Source of the DNA: Tetramitus jugosus
Lineage: Eukaryota; Heterolobosea; Eutetramitea; Acrasida; Vahlkampfiidae
NCBI GenBank assembly: GCA_937625935.1
Contig: OW569346.1
Location: forward strand, 496,001-560,000
DNA: 64,000 nucleotides
Direction: 5' to 3'
Shown: positions 9,850-19,926 of the stretch, piece by piece
Position numbering within the stretch: the stretch's first letter is position 1
Layout of the letters: each line of letters starts with the position of its first letter
Translations under genes and position numbers: made by a program
The notes under the pieces: generated by a model
Databases searched by the model: none
Seen by the model: only the letters and a program-made list of their open reading frames with translations
Told to the model about the DNA's origin: nothing

Positions 9850-10051
9850 CGTTCGTGTGGTGAAATTGATGATGATTTTGCTGTGTGTTTGCTTTTTTTA
9901 TGGTGCGACAGAAAAGCTTTTTGGCGGCACGATTTTTTGTGTGTGAGAAGATTCATCCTGGGATTGTTGACACGAGCGCGCGGAACTTTTCGGGACATTC
10001 CATATGAACATCCCGAATACAAACGGGTCCGACCAATTCTCCTCTCGTAAG

Positions 10052-11305
10052 TTATTCGCTCACAGCCGCAATTCTACCAAAGATCTCAGCCAAATAGAGC
10101 ATGCCTCGAGGAACATGGAAGCATCCCTTCCATTTTCCTCCTTTAAGTTGGAGTAACACTTCACCTCTTCTGTTCAAATATCCGAACCACTCTCCATGAT
10201 TTTCATCATGGAAGTGTGACCAAGTGTACTCGTGCACTTTGTGGTACCATTGCGCAAATTCAGGTCTCTTTGTCAACATGAATGCCTGAGCCAGTGCAAT
10301 CAAGGTTTCAATATGAACCCACCACAATTTTTGATCCCACTCCAATTGTTGTGGTGGCTTGTTGTCAATATCCAAAAAGTAGAAGAAGCCATTGTATTCC
10401 TTGTCCCAGCCAAATTCCAATGTTGTTAGCAAGATGTCACAGCATTTGTCAATCAAATGACTCATATTCTTCTTGTTAGCTACGTCCATGATGAACCATA
10501 GGCATTCAATCGTGTGGCCTGGATTAATCAACCTTCCTTCAAATGTGCTTAATGATGCTTGATCATTTGGATCCACTGGTACATTCTCTCTCAATAATCC
10601 AGTCTTGGCGTCCAAGAATTTTTCAAAGATAAAATCAATGTTCCTTCTAATTCTGTCATCAACGTTCAAATCTGGTAGCACTTCTGCTAACTCCATACAC
10701 AAGTTAACATCAATCATTGGAACAGCCAAAGAATAGAATGATCTAGTGCCAATGAATGCCTTATTGTAGACACCCTTTGGATTCTCCTTTCTCTTTTCAA
10801 TGTTCTCAAATGTTTTAATGGCCCATTCTCTGGCCCACTCTTCACCAGAAGCCTTTGCATATTGTGCAAAAGCCATTGACGCAAAACAGTCAGAGAAGAT
10901 GCTGTGAGGCTGAGTAATGGGCTTACCTTCCTTGGTCAATGAAAAGTAAAAGTATCCTTGCTCATCATGACCGTGCTCCAACAAAAAGTCAGCACCTAGC
11001 TTTGCAACATGCAACCACTCGTCCAACACCTTTTGATCCACAGTAGATCCAGTACTCTTGTTGTGCAAGTTATAGAGCTTGCTAAACATCCAAACTTGTC
11101 TTGCTTGCAACCAAGAGAACTTGTCCGTATCGAACACTGTGCCATCAGTTTCCAAACATGTGAAATATCCACCATTCTCCTTGTCCAGTGAATGGTTGAC
11201 CCAAAAAGGGATTGCATTCTCGTACAAGGTATCACTGTAGAGCTTTTGCCACTGGAGAGCTTGTTCTTGGGTGATTGTAGTTGTCGTTGTGTTACACATT
11301 GCCAT
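10052..11305 (-). CDS. N-acylglucosamine 2-epimerase family protein (RENBP-like)
   Basis: 417 aa, full length for the family (~400-430). Expected to interconvert N-acetylglucosamine and N-acetylmannosamine in the cytosol, though AGE-family members also act on other sugars. Motifs: ENGGYFTCLETDG, DTDKFSWLQARQVWMFSKLYN, EHGHDEQGYFYF, NPGHTIECLW (conserved catalytic-region His) and LWWVHIETLIAL. All sit in the (alpha/alpha)6-barrel order seen in RENBP. The start is the first ATG; a second in-frame ATG follows two codons later. No targeting signal seen. Confidence 0.9.
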   Translation of the reverse strand: MAMCNTTTTTITQEQALQWQKLYSDTLYENAIPFWVNHSLDKENGGYFTCLETDGTVFDTDKFSWLQARQVWMFSKLYNLHNKSTGSTVDQKVLDEWLHVAKLGADFLLEHGHDEQGYFYFSLTKEGKPITQPHSIFSDCFASMAFAQYAKASGEEWAREWAIKTFENIEKRKENPKGVYNKAFIGTRSFYSLAVPMIDVNLCMELAEVLPDLNVDDRIRRNIDFIFEKFLDAKTGLLRENVPVDPNDQASLSTFEGRLINPGHTIECLWFIMDVANKKNMSHLIDKCCDILLTTLEFGWDKEYNGFFYFLDIDNKPPQQLEWDQKLWWVHIETLIALAQAFMLTKRPEFAQWYHKVHEYTWSHFHDENHGEWFGYLNRRGEVLLQLKGGKWKGCFHVPRGMLYLAEIFGRIAAVSE

Positions 11306-11438
11306 CTCAGTATGCGTGTGATAATTTTTTCAGGATCGATATTGATTGAATCATCGAAATGTTTGTTTGTAACCGTTTGGTATCATCCGATGACATCTTT
11401 GATCTCCGAAATCAAACAACAACACATTGAAAAATAAC

Positions 11439-13109
11439 ATGTTGCCGCAAAGATTCACAACAGTATTCTTATTGTTGTCTCTCCTACTTGTAGTTGTGGT
11501 GAGTGGTGAGAAGACAAGGAAGACTCTGGCAGGTCCTTCAAAGGTCAAAGGAGATGTAACAAGAGTCATGATGTTACCGTTGGATGAACGATTTACGACT
11601 CGTGATCTGTTCATCAACATGGCATCTATTGTTGATTCATATGAGGTACTGACACCTCCCACAGACATTATCTGTCATTGGAAACAGCCTGCGGACATTC
11701 CTGCGTTGCATGCCTGGGTAGACACTCATATTTCTCATGTTGATGCAATGATTCTGAGTTCTGAAATGTACTTGTATGGTGGTTTGATTGCAAGTCGAAT
11801 CAGCAATGACACTCTCGATGTCATATCGCAGAGATTGGATCGATTGGCAAACTACAAGAAAATGTATCCAAAACTCAAGATTTATATCACAAATGTGATT
11901 ATGAGAATACCTGCGTATAATGCTGATTTTGAAGAACCGTGGTATTGGGCATTGTATGGCTATGATATTTATCTTTGGTCTTTCTTGATGGATCGTTATC
12001 ATATGCTAGGCAACAAGTCTGACTATGAGAAGGCAACACAAGTCCAAAAGCAGATTCCAGATTCTGTCTTGAGAGAATTCTTATGGAGAAGGAACAGAAA
12101 TCATCAGATTACTGTCCAAATGTTACAAATGCAACAACAGAGCGCTTCTAGTTCGAAGTCACTATTCCAGAAAATTTGGATTACGTTGGATGACAATGCC
12201 GAGTATGGCCTGAACAAGCAAGAGGAGAGAGAGTTAAGGAAGCAAATTACGGACGAAAATTTGTGGAACCAAGTGAACATGTACCCTGGTGCGGATGAAG
12301 TCCAACTAACAGCTTTGTCCTTCATGTCGACAGAACTGAACAATTCTACCAATCCACCAAAGGTAGCCATTGTGTATCGAGATCCTTCAACTCGAGCATA
12401 CATTCCAAATTATGAGGGGCAACCATTGAATGTGTCGGTCATTGCCCAGACACATGCAGCAGGTGGTGTTGTTGTGTCGTCGGTCGAAGAATCAGATGTC
12501 ATCATACTGGTCAATAATTGGTCCACTGAACATCAACAGGAGGCTCCTAATCCACAAACAGCAGCGGACTACAATTCTTTCCTCCGTTTCCTTGCTACAA
12601 CGAACCAAGTCATTGTTTATGCTGATGTGAGATATTCAAATGGTGGTGACATTGCGTTCTCGCAGTGGATCTACTCTCAAAAACAACCGAAACTAGGACA
12701 ATTCACGTATGCTGGATGGAACACTGCAGGTAATACGCTAGGTACATGTATTTCTAACGGTATTCTCGTTGCTTTATTCTCGCACGTTGACTCTGGAGTT
12801 TTCAACAGCAACGCCAAATTTCAAATTTATCGCTTCCTGGAGGATGTGAATTATCAGGCAACGATCAGGACGTACTTAAACTCTTATTTGAGTAATGTTT
12901 CCCTTGATCCACCAAATAATTTGGATGTTGATGCACCATTTTATGAGAAGTTTGTTCTCAAGGGATTACAAACCGCTTTGCAGAAGATACAGCAGGATTA
13001 TCCACCATTGTCTGTTTTTACAGTTCAATCATTGTATTTTCCATGGCACAGACCATTTGAAATTGGATTCCAGGTGTCGAAGAATGCTCAAAAAGCTGTA
13101 GATGCTTGA
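11439..13109 (+). CDS. Secreted DUF4127-family protein
   Basis: 556 aa from the ATG at 11439 (the frame is open from a TTG at 11427). Residues 1-24 form a signal peptide with a long hydrophobic core (VFLLLSLLLVVVVSG). The mature part matches the DUF4127 pattern: MMLPLDERFTTRDL near the N-terminus, SSEMYLYGGLIASR, YADVRYSNGGDIAF, AGWNTAGNTLGTCISNG, and a C-terminal FPWHRPFEIGFQV. DUF4127 proteins are mainly bacterial and uncharacterised; a glycoside-cleaving or processing role has been guessed but I cannot support it. Divergent from the epimerase, 133 bp apart. Confidence 0.85.
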   Translation: MLPQRFTTVFLLLSLLLVVVVSGEKTRKTLAGPSKVKGDVTRVMMLPLDERFTTRDLFINMASIVDSYEVLTPPTDIICHWKQPADIPALHAWVDTHISHVDAMILSSEMYLYGGLIASRISNDTLDVISQRLDRLANYKKMYPKLKIYITNVIMRIPAYNADFEEPWYWALYGYDIYLWSFLMDRYHMLGNKSDYEKATQVQKQIPDSVLREFLWRRNRNHQITVQMLQMQQQSASSSKSLFQKIWITLDDNAEYGLNKQEERELRKQITDENLWNQVNMYPGADEVQLTALSFMSTELNNSTNPPKVAIVYRDPSTRAYIPNYEGQPLNVSVIAQTHAAGGVVVSSVEESDVIILVNNWSTEHQQEAPNPQTAADYNSFLRFLATTNQVIVYADVRYSNGGDIAFSQWIYSQKQPKLGQFTYAGWNTAGNTLGTCISNGILVALFSHVDSGVFNSNAKFQIYRFLEDVNYQATIRTYLNSYLSNVSLDPPNNLDVDAPFYEKFVLKGLQTALQKIQQDYPPLSVFTVQSLYFPWHRPFEIGFQVSKNAQKAVDA

Positions 13110-13319
13110 GATGCTCCTCCTTTTTTGGAGTCTGATGTCGTTTTTGCCTATCCGGGTCATCTTTACAACGGATTGGGTTGTGATGTGATAATCTTCTCAC
13201 GGGGGACAAAAATAAGTGCATGGTCGTTTCGAGCTGGGCTCCTGTACAACAAACAAAACAAAGAACCCTAAATACCGAACCCACACCTCCAGAACAAATC
13301 AAATTACTTTGCATATTGA

Positions 13320-14219
13320 ATGAATAAAGACCAGAACGTGGTTCACGATTGCTGTCCAAGCATCACTACAGCTAGTTTAGTTCCAGGTGATCATATTTAT
13401 GTTTCCCTGGGCATGTTTTCAGGAACGAAGCACGGAGTCTATGTTGGTATGTGTTAACATTGTTGGCCTATAAACGTTTATTTGTGCTCAGACCATGGAT
13501 GCTCCTAGTCTGGAGTCTCAGTTGGTGATAAACCATCACATGTGAGTGTTATCCGAGAGGACTGGGAAATTCCAAAGCACACTCTGCACAATTTCTTGTA
13601 GAGACCAATTTTCCGACTTGTTCGCGCATTCTTTTTTTTAGAATTGCCCAATTTGTATTTACAGTGCCTTTATGCGTTAAACCTTTTAGGGTATCAGGGA
13701 TTTACTCATTGGATTGTCCACATAAAGGACCATTGTGTTGTTCAATCCGGACTGGACCAATTTTTAGAAGGTGGCGAACTGAAGAGGGCTCGATATGCAG
13801 TTTCAGCAATGCAAGCCACGATGACAAGGATCATCCCAGAGTCTTTCTATGGGTCGAACAACAAGGGTGATGTCGATGGTTGCATTTGTTACACTGATGA
13901 GCCAAACGATATTCATACGATTGTTAGCAGAGCTCTAAGTGCAGTTGACGATAGGGATGATCATCATGAATGGCGCAGTGATGGAGAGCACTTTGCCAAA
14001 TATTGTCGAACTGGGAGGATTGATGCCATTACCGGATCTCATGAACTTCACACTCATCAAGCTCACTCGAACGCTCATTCCATCTCCACACCTTCTGCTA
14101 GGACCAAACGAGCTTTCGCGGGAACTGCACTAGGAGCTGGTATTGGATTTGTTGTCGCCGGTCCTGTGGGAGGTTTGATCGGTGGTGCCATTGGAGGAAT
14201 AGGCCCAATGGTTGTTTGA
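13320..14219 (+). CDS. LRAT-domain protein, spliced, catalytic Cys absent; possible pseudogene
   Basis: The first exon from the ATG at 13320 encodes PGDHIYVSLGMFSGTKHGVYVG, the start of an LRAT (NlpC/P60-like acyltransferase/protease) domain. The main exon (about 13690-14219) carries VVQSGLDQFLEGGELKRARY and DGEHFAKYCRTG, matching the plant-type LRAT core. The C-terminus is a Gly-rich hydrophobic hairpin (GAGIGFVVAGPVGGLIGGAIGG), a likely membrane insert. In the family the motif is NCEHF with the nucleophilic Cys; here GAT GGA gives DGEHF. A middle exon around 13490-13550 can supply a VINHH segment, but I could not find donor/acceptor pairs keeping one frame throughout. It is therefore either an atypically spliced non-catalytic protein or decaying. 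Confidence 0.6.
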
Positions 14220-14657
14220 GTAGGATGGATGATGATGATAGCTTAGCATTGTGACACCGTCAAACAATTCAACCTCAAGCGACAAACTTTTTAGTAAGCA
14301 TATACTGGCGCCAAGTCGATGACTGTAGAATGAAACGAACAGGGTAAAGACTGAGTAGTAAAGACAGCATGTTGTTATCAGGTAATGAAAATGGTCGTTC
14401 GGTTGCTTGATACAACAATAAATTGAGCAGCCGTAGTCGGTGTTGCCAGTATCTATTCTTGGCTTCCACCTCCATAACACTTTTTGTCTCGCTTTGCTCA
14501 GGTTGTATTCTTGAGTGATCGGAGTGTTTGATCTCATATTCGAGATCACTCATGATATGAGTGAATACCACGTGTATTCGTTCTGAAACAACTGATACAT
14601 TCAAGCAACAACCAGATCTCTTGAACAGCCCAACTGCCATTGTGTTAGCTAAAGAAA
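14220..14657. other. Intergenic, no feature seen
   Basis: Tandem genes flank it. Open frames on the - strand lack recognisable sequence and probably reflect chance. Confidence 0.5.
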
Positions 14658-15710
14658 ATGACTTCAAGAAATGCCCTAAATGATATGGTTATTTGTCTCA
14701 GTGGAAAACTGAGTTTGACCAGAAAGAAGTTTGAAGAATTGATCCAAAAGCATGGGGGTTCTGTTACTAGTTCCATTACAAAGAGAACCACACACCTGAT
14801 TACTACGGATGCTGATTTCAATGATGAATCAGCAAAGGTATTGAAAGCCAGAGAAATGAACCTTCCTATTCTCAGGGAAGAGTTCATTCATGACTTGATC
14901 AGAACCGAAGGCAACAGGGAACTTATGAAGTCAATGGAATCCTATGACTTGAATTTCCCTGCCCCAACAGTCAACGAAGGAGCGGTTGAATCACAACAAC
15001 CGATGACAACTCAAGAGCAATTACAGCAACCCATGCCTTCAGAGACCCCTGCTACCAACGACCAGAATCAAATCAAACCCACTACGGAAGAGGATTCTTT
15101 GCTGAAGAAGAGAGAACGAAGTCCAGATATCATCGCGGAAACTTCCAATTTAGAGCCAGAACCCAAACGCCTCAAGACTAGTGAGCCGACTACAGTCATG
15201 ATCGATCCAGAGTACACTGGTAACAAGGACGACAAGGTTTACTATGACGCAGTCAACAAAGTGTTTTACAGTATTGATTTGACCAAGGATGGTTCCTTCT
15301 ACAGACTGCAAATGACCACTTCAACCAGAACTGATGGAATGAAATATGGTTTGTTTGAGAAGAGTGGAGCTGAAGTAACAAACCAACCTGCAGTAGCATC
15401 AGAAACTGTATCCCAGACCGGAACGAGAGTACAAGTTTCTTCACAATGCAACTACATGGAGTTTGACAGCCTGGAGGATGTGAAGAAGGAATTTGAGAAT
15501 CGATTCCTGGAGAAGACCCAGAACACTTGGCAGGATTTCTTGGCAAAGAAGTTTACAAAGAAGGATGGCATGTACAATCTGAGCAATCCAGAAGAGGTTC
15601 TTTCCTTGGAAACCGAAGTCCTACAAAAAGAAAAGGAGATTGCAAGCAACATGATTGCACAAGAGCAACAACAACAAAGGGAAATGTTGCAATTGAGTAG
15701 TGTGTCTTAA
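14658..15710 (+). CDS. BRCT-WGR protein without a PARP catalytic domain
   Basis: 350 aa. Residues ~7-88 form a BRCT domain (VICLSGKLSLTRKKFEELIQ, then HGGSV and THLITTDAD, ending PILREEFIHDLI), a phosphopeptide/DNA-damage module. A Gln/Glu/Pro-rich linker with a basic motif (PKRLK) follows. Residues ~185-315 form a WGR domain (KVYYDAVNKVFYSIDL, YGLFEKSGAEV, FENRFLEKTQNTWQDF). In PARP1-like enzymes BRCT-WGR precede the helical and ADP-ribosyltransferase domains; here the protein ends 35 residues after WGR and the downstream DNA belongs to a convergent gene. It could bind DNA breaks without modifying anything. Nuclear location is inferred. Confidence 0.85.
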   Translation: MTSRNALNDMVICLSGKLSLTRKKFEELIQKHGGSVTSSITKRTTHLITTDADFNDESAKVLKAREMNLPILREEFIHDLIRTEGNRELMKSMESYDLNFPAPTVNEGAVESQQPMTTQEQLQQPMPSETPATNDQNQIKPTTEEDSLLKKRERSPDIIAETSNLEPEPKRLKTSEPTTVMIDPEYTGNKDDKVYYDAVNKVFYSIDLTKDGSFYRLQMTTSTRTDGMKYGLFEKSGAEVTNQPAVASETVSQTGTRVQVSSQCNYMEFDSLEDVKKEFENRFLEKTQNTWQDFLAKKFTKKDGMYNLSNPEEVLSLETEVLQKEKEIASNMIAQEQQQQREMLQLSSVS

Positions 15711-15750
15711 GACAATAAATGGTGTTAATTTTACAAGGTTGACCATCTGA

Positions 15751-17511
15751 TTAGGCAGAAGTGGTTCTAATTTGAGCCAAATTGTCACTACCATACACTT
15801 CTAACTCATCCTCTACCTTGTCATTGTGTCCATTGGATGTTAGTCTGACACGATCTTCCTCTGATCCTTCTTCAATAGCTGGAGCGCTGGTATTCTTCTT
15901 CTGTACAGTTTCTCTGTCGAGCATAAATAGTGCCACACAGAATCCAACCATGTACAAACAAGAGATAATAATTGGCATCAGCCATGGGAACGTGAAACGT
16001 TGACTTGCTGAGTAGACAGTACCAGCAAGAATAGGACCGAACGCCTTCGATAGATTACCCATAGTTTGAATCGATCCCTGAACTAGACCCTGTTTGTTCA
16101 AATCAGTCAAGTTTCCGATCATACCGTTCAATGTCGGTATTAAGATCGTTCTGGATGCACTTGCGAGAAACGCATTGACACTCAGGATACAGATGACAAA
16201 GAGAGTGGACCACCAACTTCTCTGGAAATTGTTGAGCCAGTAAGGGAAAGGTGCCAGAGAGAACATGATCATATCAATAGCTGCACATACAGACGCGATG
16301 AGAAACATGGAATAAAGACCCAGTTTCTTCATCGCTGACTTGTAGATGGCAACCTGAAACACTGCACATGTCAACCCGAACACTCCGATATAAATTCCCG
16401 TACCCAGTGCACTGAATCCCAAACCATACTCTCTCAGACTTCCTTCGCTGATAATTGTCCACAGCGTAATACTGGCTGCATTCGAAAAGTAGCTGGAACA
16501 GAATAGCATGGTCACAATGAACATTGTACGGTTCAGATAAATTGACTTTAGACCGGAGGCAAAGTCAGTAAAGTACTTGAGAACAGCACCTCGAACTCTA
16601 TCACTACGTCCTACTTGGATAGGTCCCGCTTGCTCTCCTTGCTCTTCTTCTTCGTTCTGTTCATGAGATGAAGAAAGAATGTCCTTCAATTGCTTGTCCT
16701 TTAATCTTTGTTGCACAACCTTTCTATTTGTCTCGCTCAGCATGAACGACACAATGACACCGATGAAACAGATGCCTCCTGCGATGAGACTTGTAACCAA
16801 GTAAGGATTTCCATGATGCACCTTTCTCGTGATTGTCAACAATGAAACACCAATCAACGATGAGAAGGCTCGCGCAATGGCATACGTCGTTGCAATATAC
16901 GCCAGCATTAGACTTCTATTGTGTTCAGAGCTAATATCGGTCAATGCTGCCTTGGATGTCGCATGAATACCCCCGGCCAAACCCTGAAAGAAACGAACAA
17001 GTGCAGCCAACCACCAACTTCGAATCACTCCAAACGAAACCACACCAAAAAAGCTCGCAATCTGAAGCGCCACCATGAACCACTTTCGACCATAAATATC
17101 ACTCAAGTATCCAATCGGAGCCATCGAAATGCACTCACCAAAGAATAGAGCACTTGATATGATTCCGACAATGAGACTAGCATTGGATCCAGTGATGCCC
17201 ATTCGTTCTTCCACCATGAATGGTAGAATAGGTTCGATCAATGTCTGACTAATGGCACTTGTCGCAATGAGCAAATAGATGATGAGGGCCTTCCGTTTCA
17301 CGTGCCATGGAGTCTCTGGTTCACTCTTCATCTCGTTGTTGTTGCTGTCGTCTTCAGAAGAACTATTGTTGTTGTCCGAGCTTGCATCATCTCCTCCTTC
17401 ATCATATTGTAAGTCTTCATCCTCCTTGAAAGAGTGCACTTTAGCTTGGACTGGTGATACGTTGTTGCTTGATCCACCAGCATTTTGTGCTTCGGTAATG
17501 TCTATTGGCAT
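15751..17511 (-). CDS. Major facilitator superfamily transporter
   Basis: 586 aa. A hydrophilic N-terminal ~70 residues, rich in Asp/Ser/Asn, precedes 12 predicted membrane spans split 6+6 by an acidic loop (residues ~265-300). The MFS signature between spans 2 and 3 is clear: GYLSDIYGRKWFMV. The second motif region RFFQGLAGGIHATSKAALTD is typical of TetA/multidrug and DHA1-like families. The substrate cannot be told. The C-terminal ~50 residues are polar. Convergent with the BRCT-WGR gene, 40 bp apart. Confidence 0.9.
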   Translation of the reverse strand: MPIDITEAQNAGGSSNNVSPVQAKVHSFKEDEDLQYDEGGDDASSDNNNSSSEDDSNNNEMKSEPETPWHVKRKALIIYLLIATSAISQTLIEPILPFMVEERMGITGSNASLIVGIISSALFFGECISMAPIGYLSDIYGRKWFMVALQIASFFGVVSFGVIRSWWLAALVRFFQGLAGGIHATSKAALTDISSEHNRSLMLAYIATTYAIARAFSSLIGVSLLTITRKVHHGNPYLVTSLIAGGICFIGVIVSFMLSETNRKVVQQRLKDKQLKDILSSSHEQNEEEEQGEQAGPIQVGRSDRVRGAVLKYFTDFASGLKSIYLNRTMFIVTMLFCSSYFSNAASITLWTIISEGSLREYGLGFSALGTGIYIGVFGLTCAVFQVAIYKSAMKKLGLYSMFLIASVCAAIDMIMFSLAPFPYWLNNFQRSWWSTLFVICILSVNAFLASASRTILIPTLNGMIGNLTDLNKQGLVQGSIQTMGNLSKAFGPILAGTVYSASQRFTFPWLMPIIISCLYMVGFCVALFMLDRETVQKKNTSAPAIEEGSEEDRVRLTSNGHNDKVEDELEVYGSDNLAQIRTTSA

Positions 17512-17893
17512 TGATTATATTCGGGTCTTGCTTTCTTATTGTTATTGTGAACCAAGCTCGAAAGGTATCTCAGGTTGTTGTTGAATTTGAGCACAGCCTC
17601 CGGAAAGAAAATCCTGCTTTTTTGAGCTCTCAGTGGTTTCCAACACCAAAAATAAGTAACTCGCGGTCTCCGCATCAATTCTTCCTCGCACAAATCAGCT
17701 GGAATTGCGTTTCACGCTAAGAATTTCAAACCTGGCACGTTTTGTGTTGTGGGTGCTCTTCCTTTTCACGCGTCTTCCAATTCCCCACAAGAAATTTCGT
17801 ACTGGAGCTCCATTGTTCGCCGTACAATCCATCCGAATCGGTGCGCAAATTTATGATGCGAAATTTACTACACAGTGTTGTATTCAACATGAA
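17512..17893. other. Intergenic, no gene seen
   Basis: Upstream region of the MFS gene and downstream of the Lys-rich gene. Nothing recognisable. Confidence 0.5.
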
Positions 17894-18496
17894 TTAAGCC
17901 GATTTATTTCGTTTGTTGCTATTGCTTTCTGTAGTCGAAGCGTTATCTGATGTAGGTCTTTGCTTCCGCTTCTTGTTCTTGTTCTTCTTACTTGCCACAA
18001 CAGTTGTACTTTGATTGTTTTCGTTTGTGTTGGACGTTTTACTCGTGGTGGTCTGATTCTGCTGATCAGCACCACCACTTGTGACTTGACTCAACACGTG
18101 TTGAACTTGCAAAATTCGCTTCTTATTGACACCGGCCGTCTTGGATCCGAATCGGGCACTCTTTGAACTCAATCCTTCATCCTCTGAGCTATTACCTTTA
18201 TTGTTCTTGTCATTGCTGTCATCATCACTCTCACCATAATCAACCAACAACCCCTTTCTCTTGTTTCTCTTTTTGGCACTGTGCTTCTCCAATAGGTTGT
18301 ACCGCAGATCTGAATTCACCTTTTCATTCGTGTGCTTTTTTTGTTCATTGGAAGCACTTTGAGTCAATTGACTGGCATCTAGGCCGGCTCTCTTGTTCTT
18401 GTGTCGGTCATCACGATTACTGCTACCACCACCACCAAAGAATTGTTGTTGCAGTTTGGATGATTGCTGTTGTTGTTGTTGCGTATCCTTTGTCAT
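17894..18496 (-). CDS. Low-complexity Lys/Ser/Asn-rich protein, probably nuclear/nucleolar
   Basis: 200 aa, not recognised. It starts with a Gln tract and a Gly run. Short basic clusters (KKRNKRKG, KKNKNKKRKQR) look like nuclear localisation signals, and an acidic patch (GESDDDSNDKNN) resembles CK2 sites. The order of an RNA/nucleolar protein tail is plausible but no domain is seen. Coding is supported by a sensible ATG, a consistent frame and amino-acid bias typical of this genome. Divergent from the WD40 gene, 152 bp apart. Confidence 0.6.
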   Translation of the reverse strand: MTKDTQQQQQQSSKLQQQFFGGGGSSNRDDRHKNKRAGLDASQLTQSASNEQKKHTNEKVNSDLRYNLLEKHSAKKRNKRKGLLVDYGESDDDSNDKNNKGNSSEDEGLSSKSARFGSKTAGVNKKRILQVQHVLSQVTSGGADQQNQTTTSKTSNTNENNQSTTVVASKKNKNKKRKQRPTSDNASTTESNSNKRNKSA

Positions 18497-18648
18497 TTCG
18501 ATTTTTGGAGTTTGTTTGATTGTTCAAACAAACAGTTGAAGCGGAAAAATGTGAGACAGTCCAATTCACGCGGGGGAAACTACAGGACTGCTGATTGGTT
18601 CGAGCAATAGTTGTCCGATTCAAAGAGATCACTGGAAAATATTATAGA

Positions 18649-19803
18649 ATGGATACTCTGGGATTTAAGGATTGTGTGTGTGTCATAACAGGAGCTCTAA
18701 AGAGTGTTCTGACATTGCAGACGTTGGAAGATGAGTTCTTCTATGGCTCCTACGACGGTGCGATTCGGTCATTTGACTTGAAGAGTGGAAAGAGAACTCA
18801 AGTGTACAGAGGTCATAGAGCTCAAGTATCTCAATTATTGATTGATCAAGAGAAGAAAACAATGTATTCAGTGTCTCACGATGGAGAGATCAGATTTTGG
18901 AAGATAGGTGAAGCAGCAGAGTGCACTCGTGTGCTCAAAAATCCTCCCCTTACTGATCAACCTGACTATCAAGAAAAAAACCCAATCAATTGTATTGCAA
19001 TGTGTAGAACGCGTAGTATTTTAGTTACCGATAGAATGGATGGTACGTTGCTTGTCTGGAAGACCGATTCAGGAGAATTAGTGAAGGCATACTCCGGCCA
19101 TTCTTCCGTAGTTACGTGTCTGAAAATAGTTGGAAAGTATTTGTATAGTTGTAGCAGAGATAGTTTTTGTAAGGTGGTCAATGTCGATACAGATGAAGTT
19201 GTTGCGATAATGAAACCCTCTTCTTCTCCTATCAGATCCATCTGCATTCATAACTATTGGGTATTTCTCGGTTGTTCAAATGGAAAGATCTACCAATACG
19301 ATATAAGGCAACCAAGCCAGGTCGAAAAAGTGTTTAGAGGTCACTCTGAATCAGTGTTGTCACTGGTTGTATTTGAAAATTACCTCTTTTCTGGTTCTGA
19401 CGACACTTATGTTATCATGTGGTCCATTCCAGATGCACAAGCTGTGCACGTGTATTCAGGTCATACTGACGCTGTGTCATGCCTTTCAGTTAATTCTGAA
19501 GGAGAAGTTTTTTCTGGAAGTTATGATTGTTCAATACGAAAATGGGCAGTGACCGGTGTGATTCAATCGATAGAGAAAGCTAGTTTAGCTCCACCAGACT
19601 CTATTGGAATGAGAAGGAGTGCTAGAAAACGACCAACCTCAGCTCTCTCCAGTGCCAGAAGCTCATTAACAACACCGAAAAACTCTACTAGAGAAAGCAG
19701 CAAGAAAGTACTAAACGTGAAACCACCCACCAAATCTCCAAGCAAATCAAGAACAAAGAAAGATGAAGGATTCTTGTGGTCAAAACAAGAAAATAAAAAG
19801 TGA
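18649..19803 (+). CDS. WD40-repeat protein
   Basis: 384 aa from the ATG at 18649 (MDTLGFKD); the frame is open from a TTG at 18595. Residues ~10-310 hold about seven WD40 repeats, with GH...W/D patterns such as YRGHRAQVSQL, HDGEIRFWKI, YSGHSSVVTCL, FRGHSESVLSL, SDDTYVIMWSI, YSGHTDAVSCL and YDCSIRKWAV, enough for one beta-propeller. The C-terminal ~70 residues are basic and Ser/Thr-rich (RRSARKRPTS, PTKSPSKSRTKK), likely disordered. No orthologue is identified; it is a scaffold by family inference. Confidence 0.85.
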   Translation: MDTLGFKDCVCVITGALKSVLTLQTLEDEFFYGSYDGAIRSFDLKSGKRTQVYRGHRAQVSQLLIDQEKKTMYSVSHDGEIRFWKIGEAAECTRVLKNPPLTDQPDYQEKNPINCIAMCRTRSILVTDRMDGTLLVWKTDSGELVKAYSGHSSVVTCLKIVGKYLYSCSRDSFCKVVNVDTDEVVAIMKPSSSPIRSICIHNYWVFLGCSNGKIYQYDIRQPSQVEKVFRGHSESVLSLVVFENYLFSGSDDTYVIMWSIPDAQAVHVYSGHTDAVSCLSVNSEGEVFSGSYDCSIRKWAVTGVIQSIEKASLAPPDSIGMRRSARKRPTSALSSARSSLTTPKNSTRESSKKVLNVKPPTKSPSKSRTKKDEGFLWSKQENKK

Positions 19804-19926
19804 AGCTGCTATGTAACATTCGCGCTAAAATCCCTTCATGTAACGGTCGAACTTACGTCGCATTCCTCCTGCGCCGATCCATCTACACAAAACCATAAAC
19901 ATCAAAGCTATCATTGGGTTCAAGAA

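Noticed and set aside
14130..14667. - strand ORFs between the LRAT-like and BRCT-WGR genes
   Set aside because: No recognisable sequence, and they overlap the ends of both flanking genes; probably chance.
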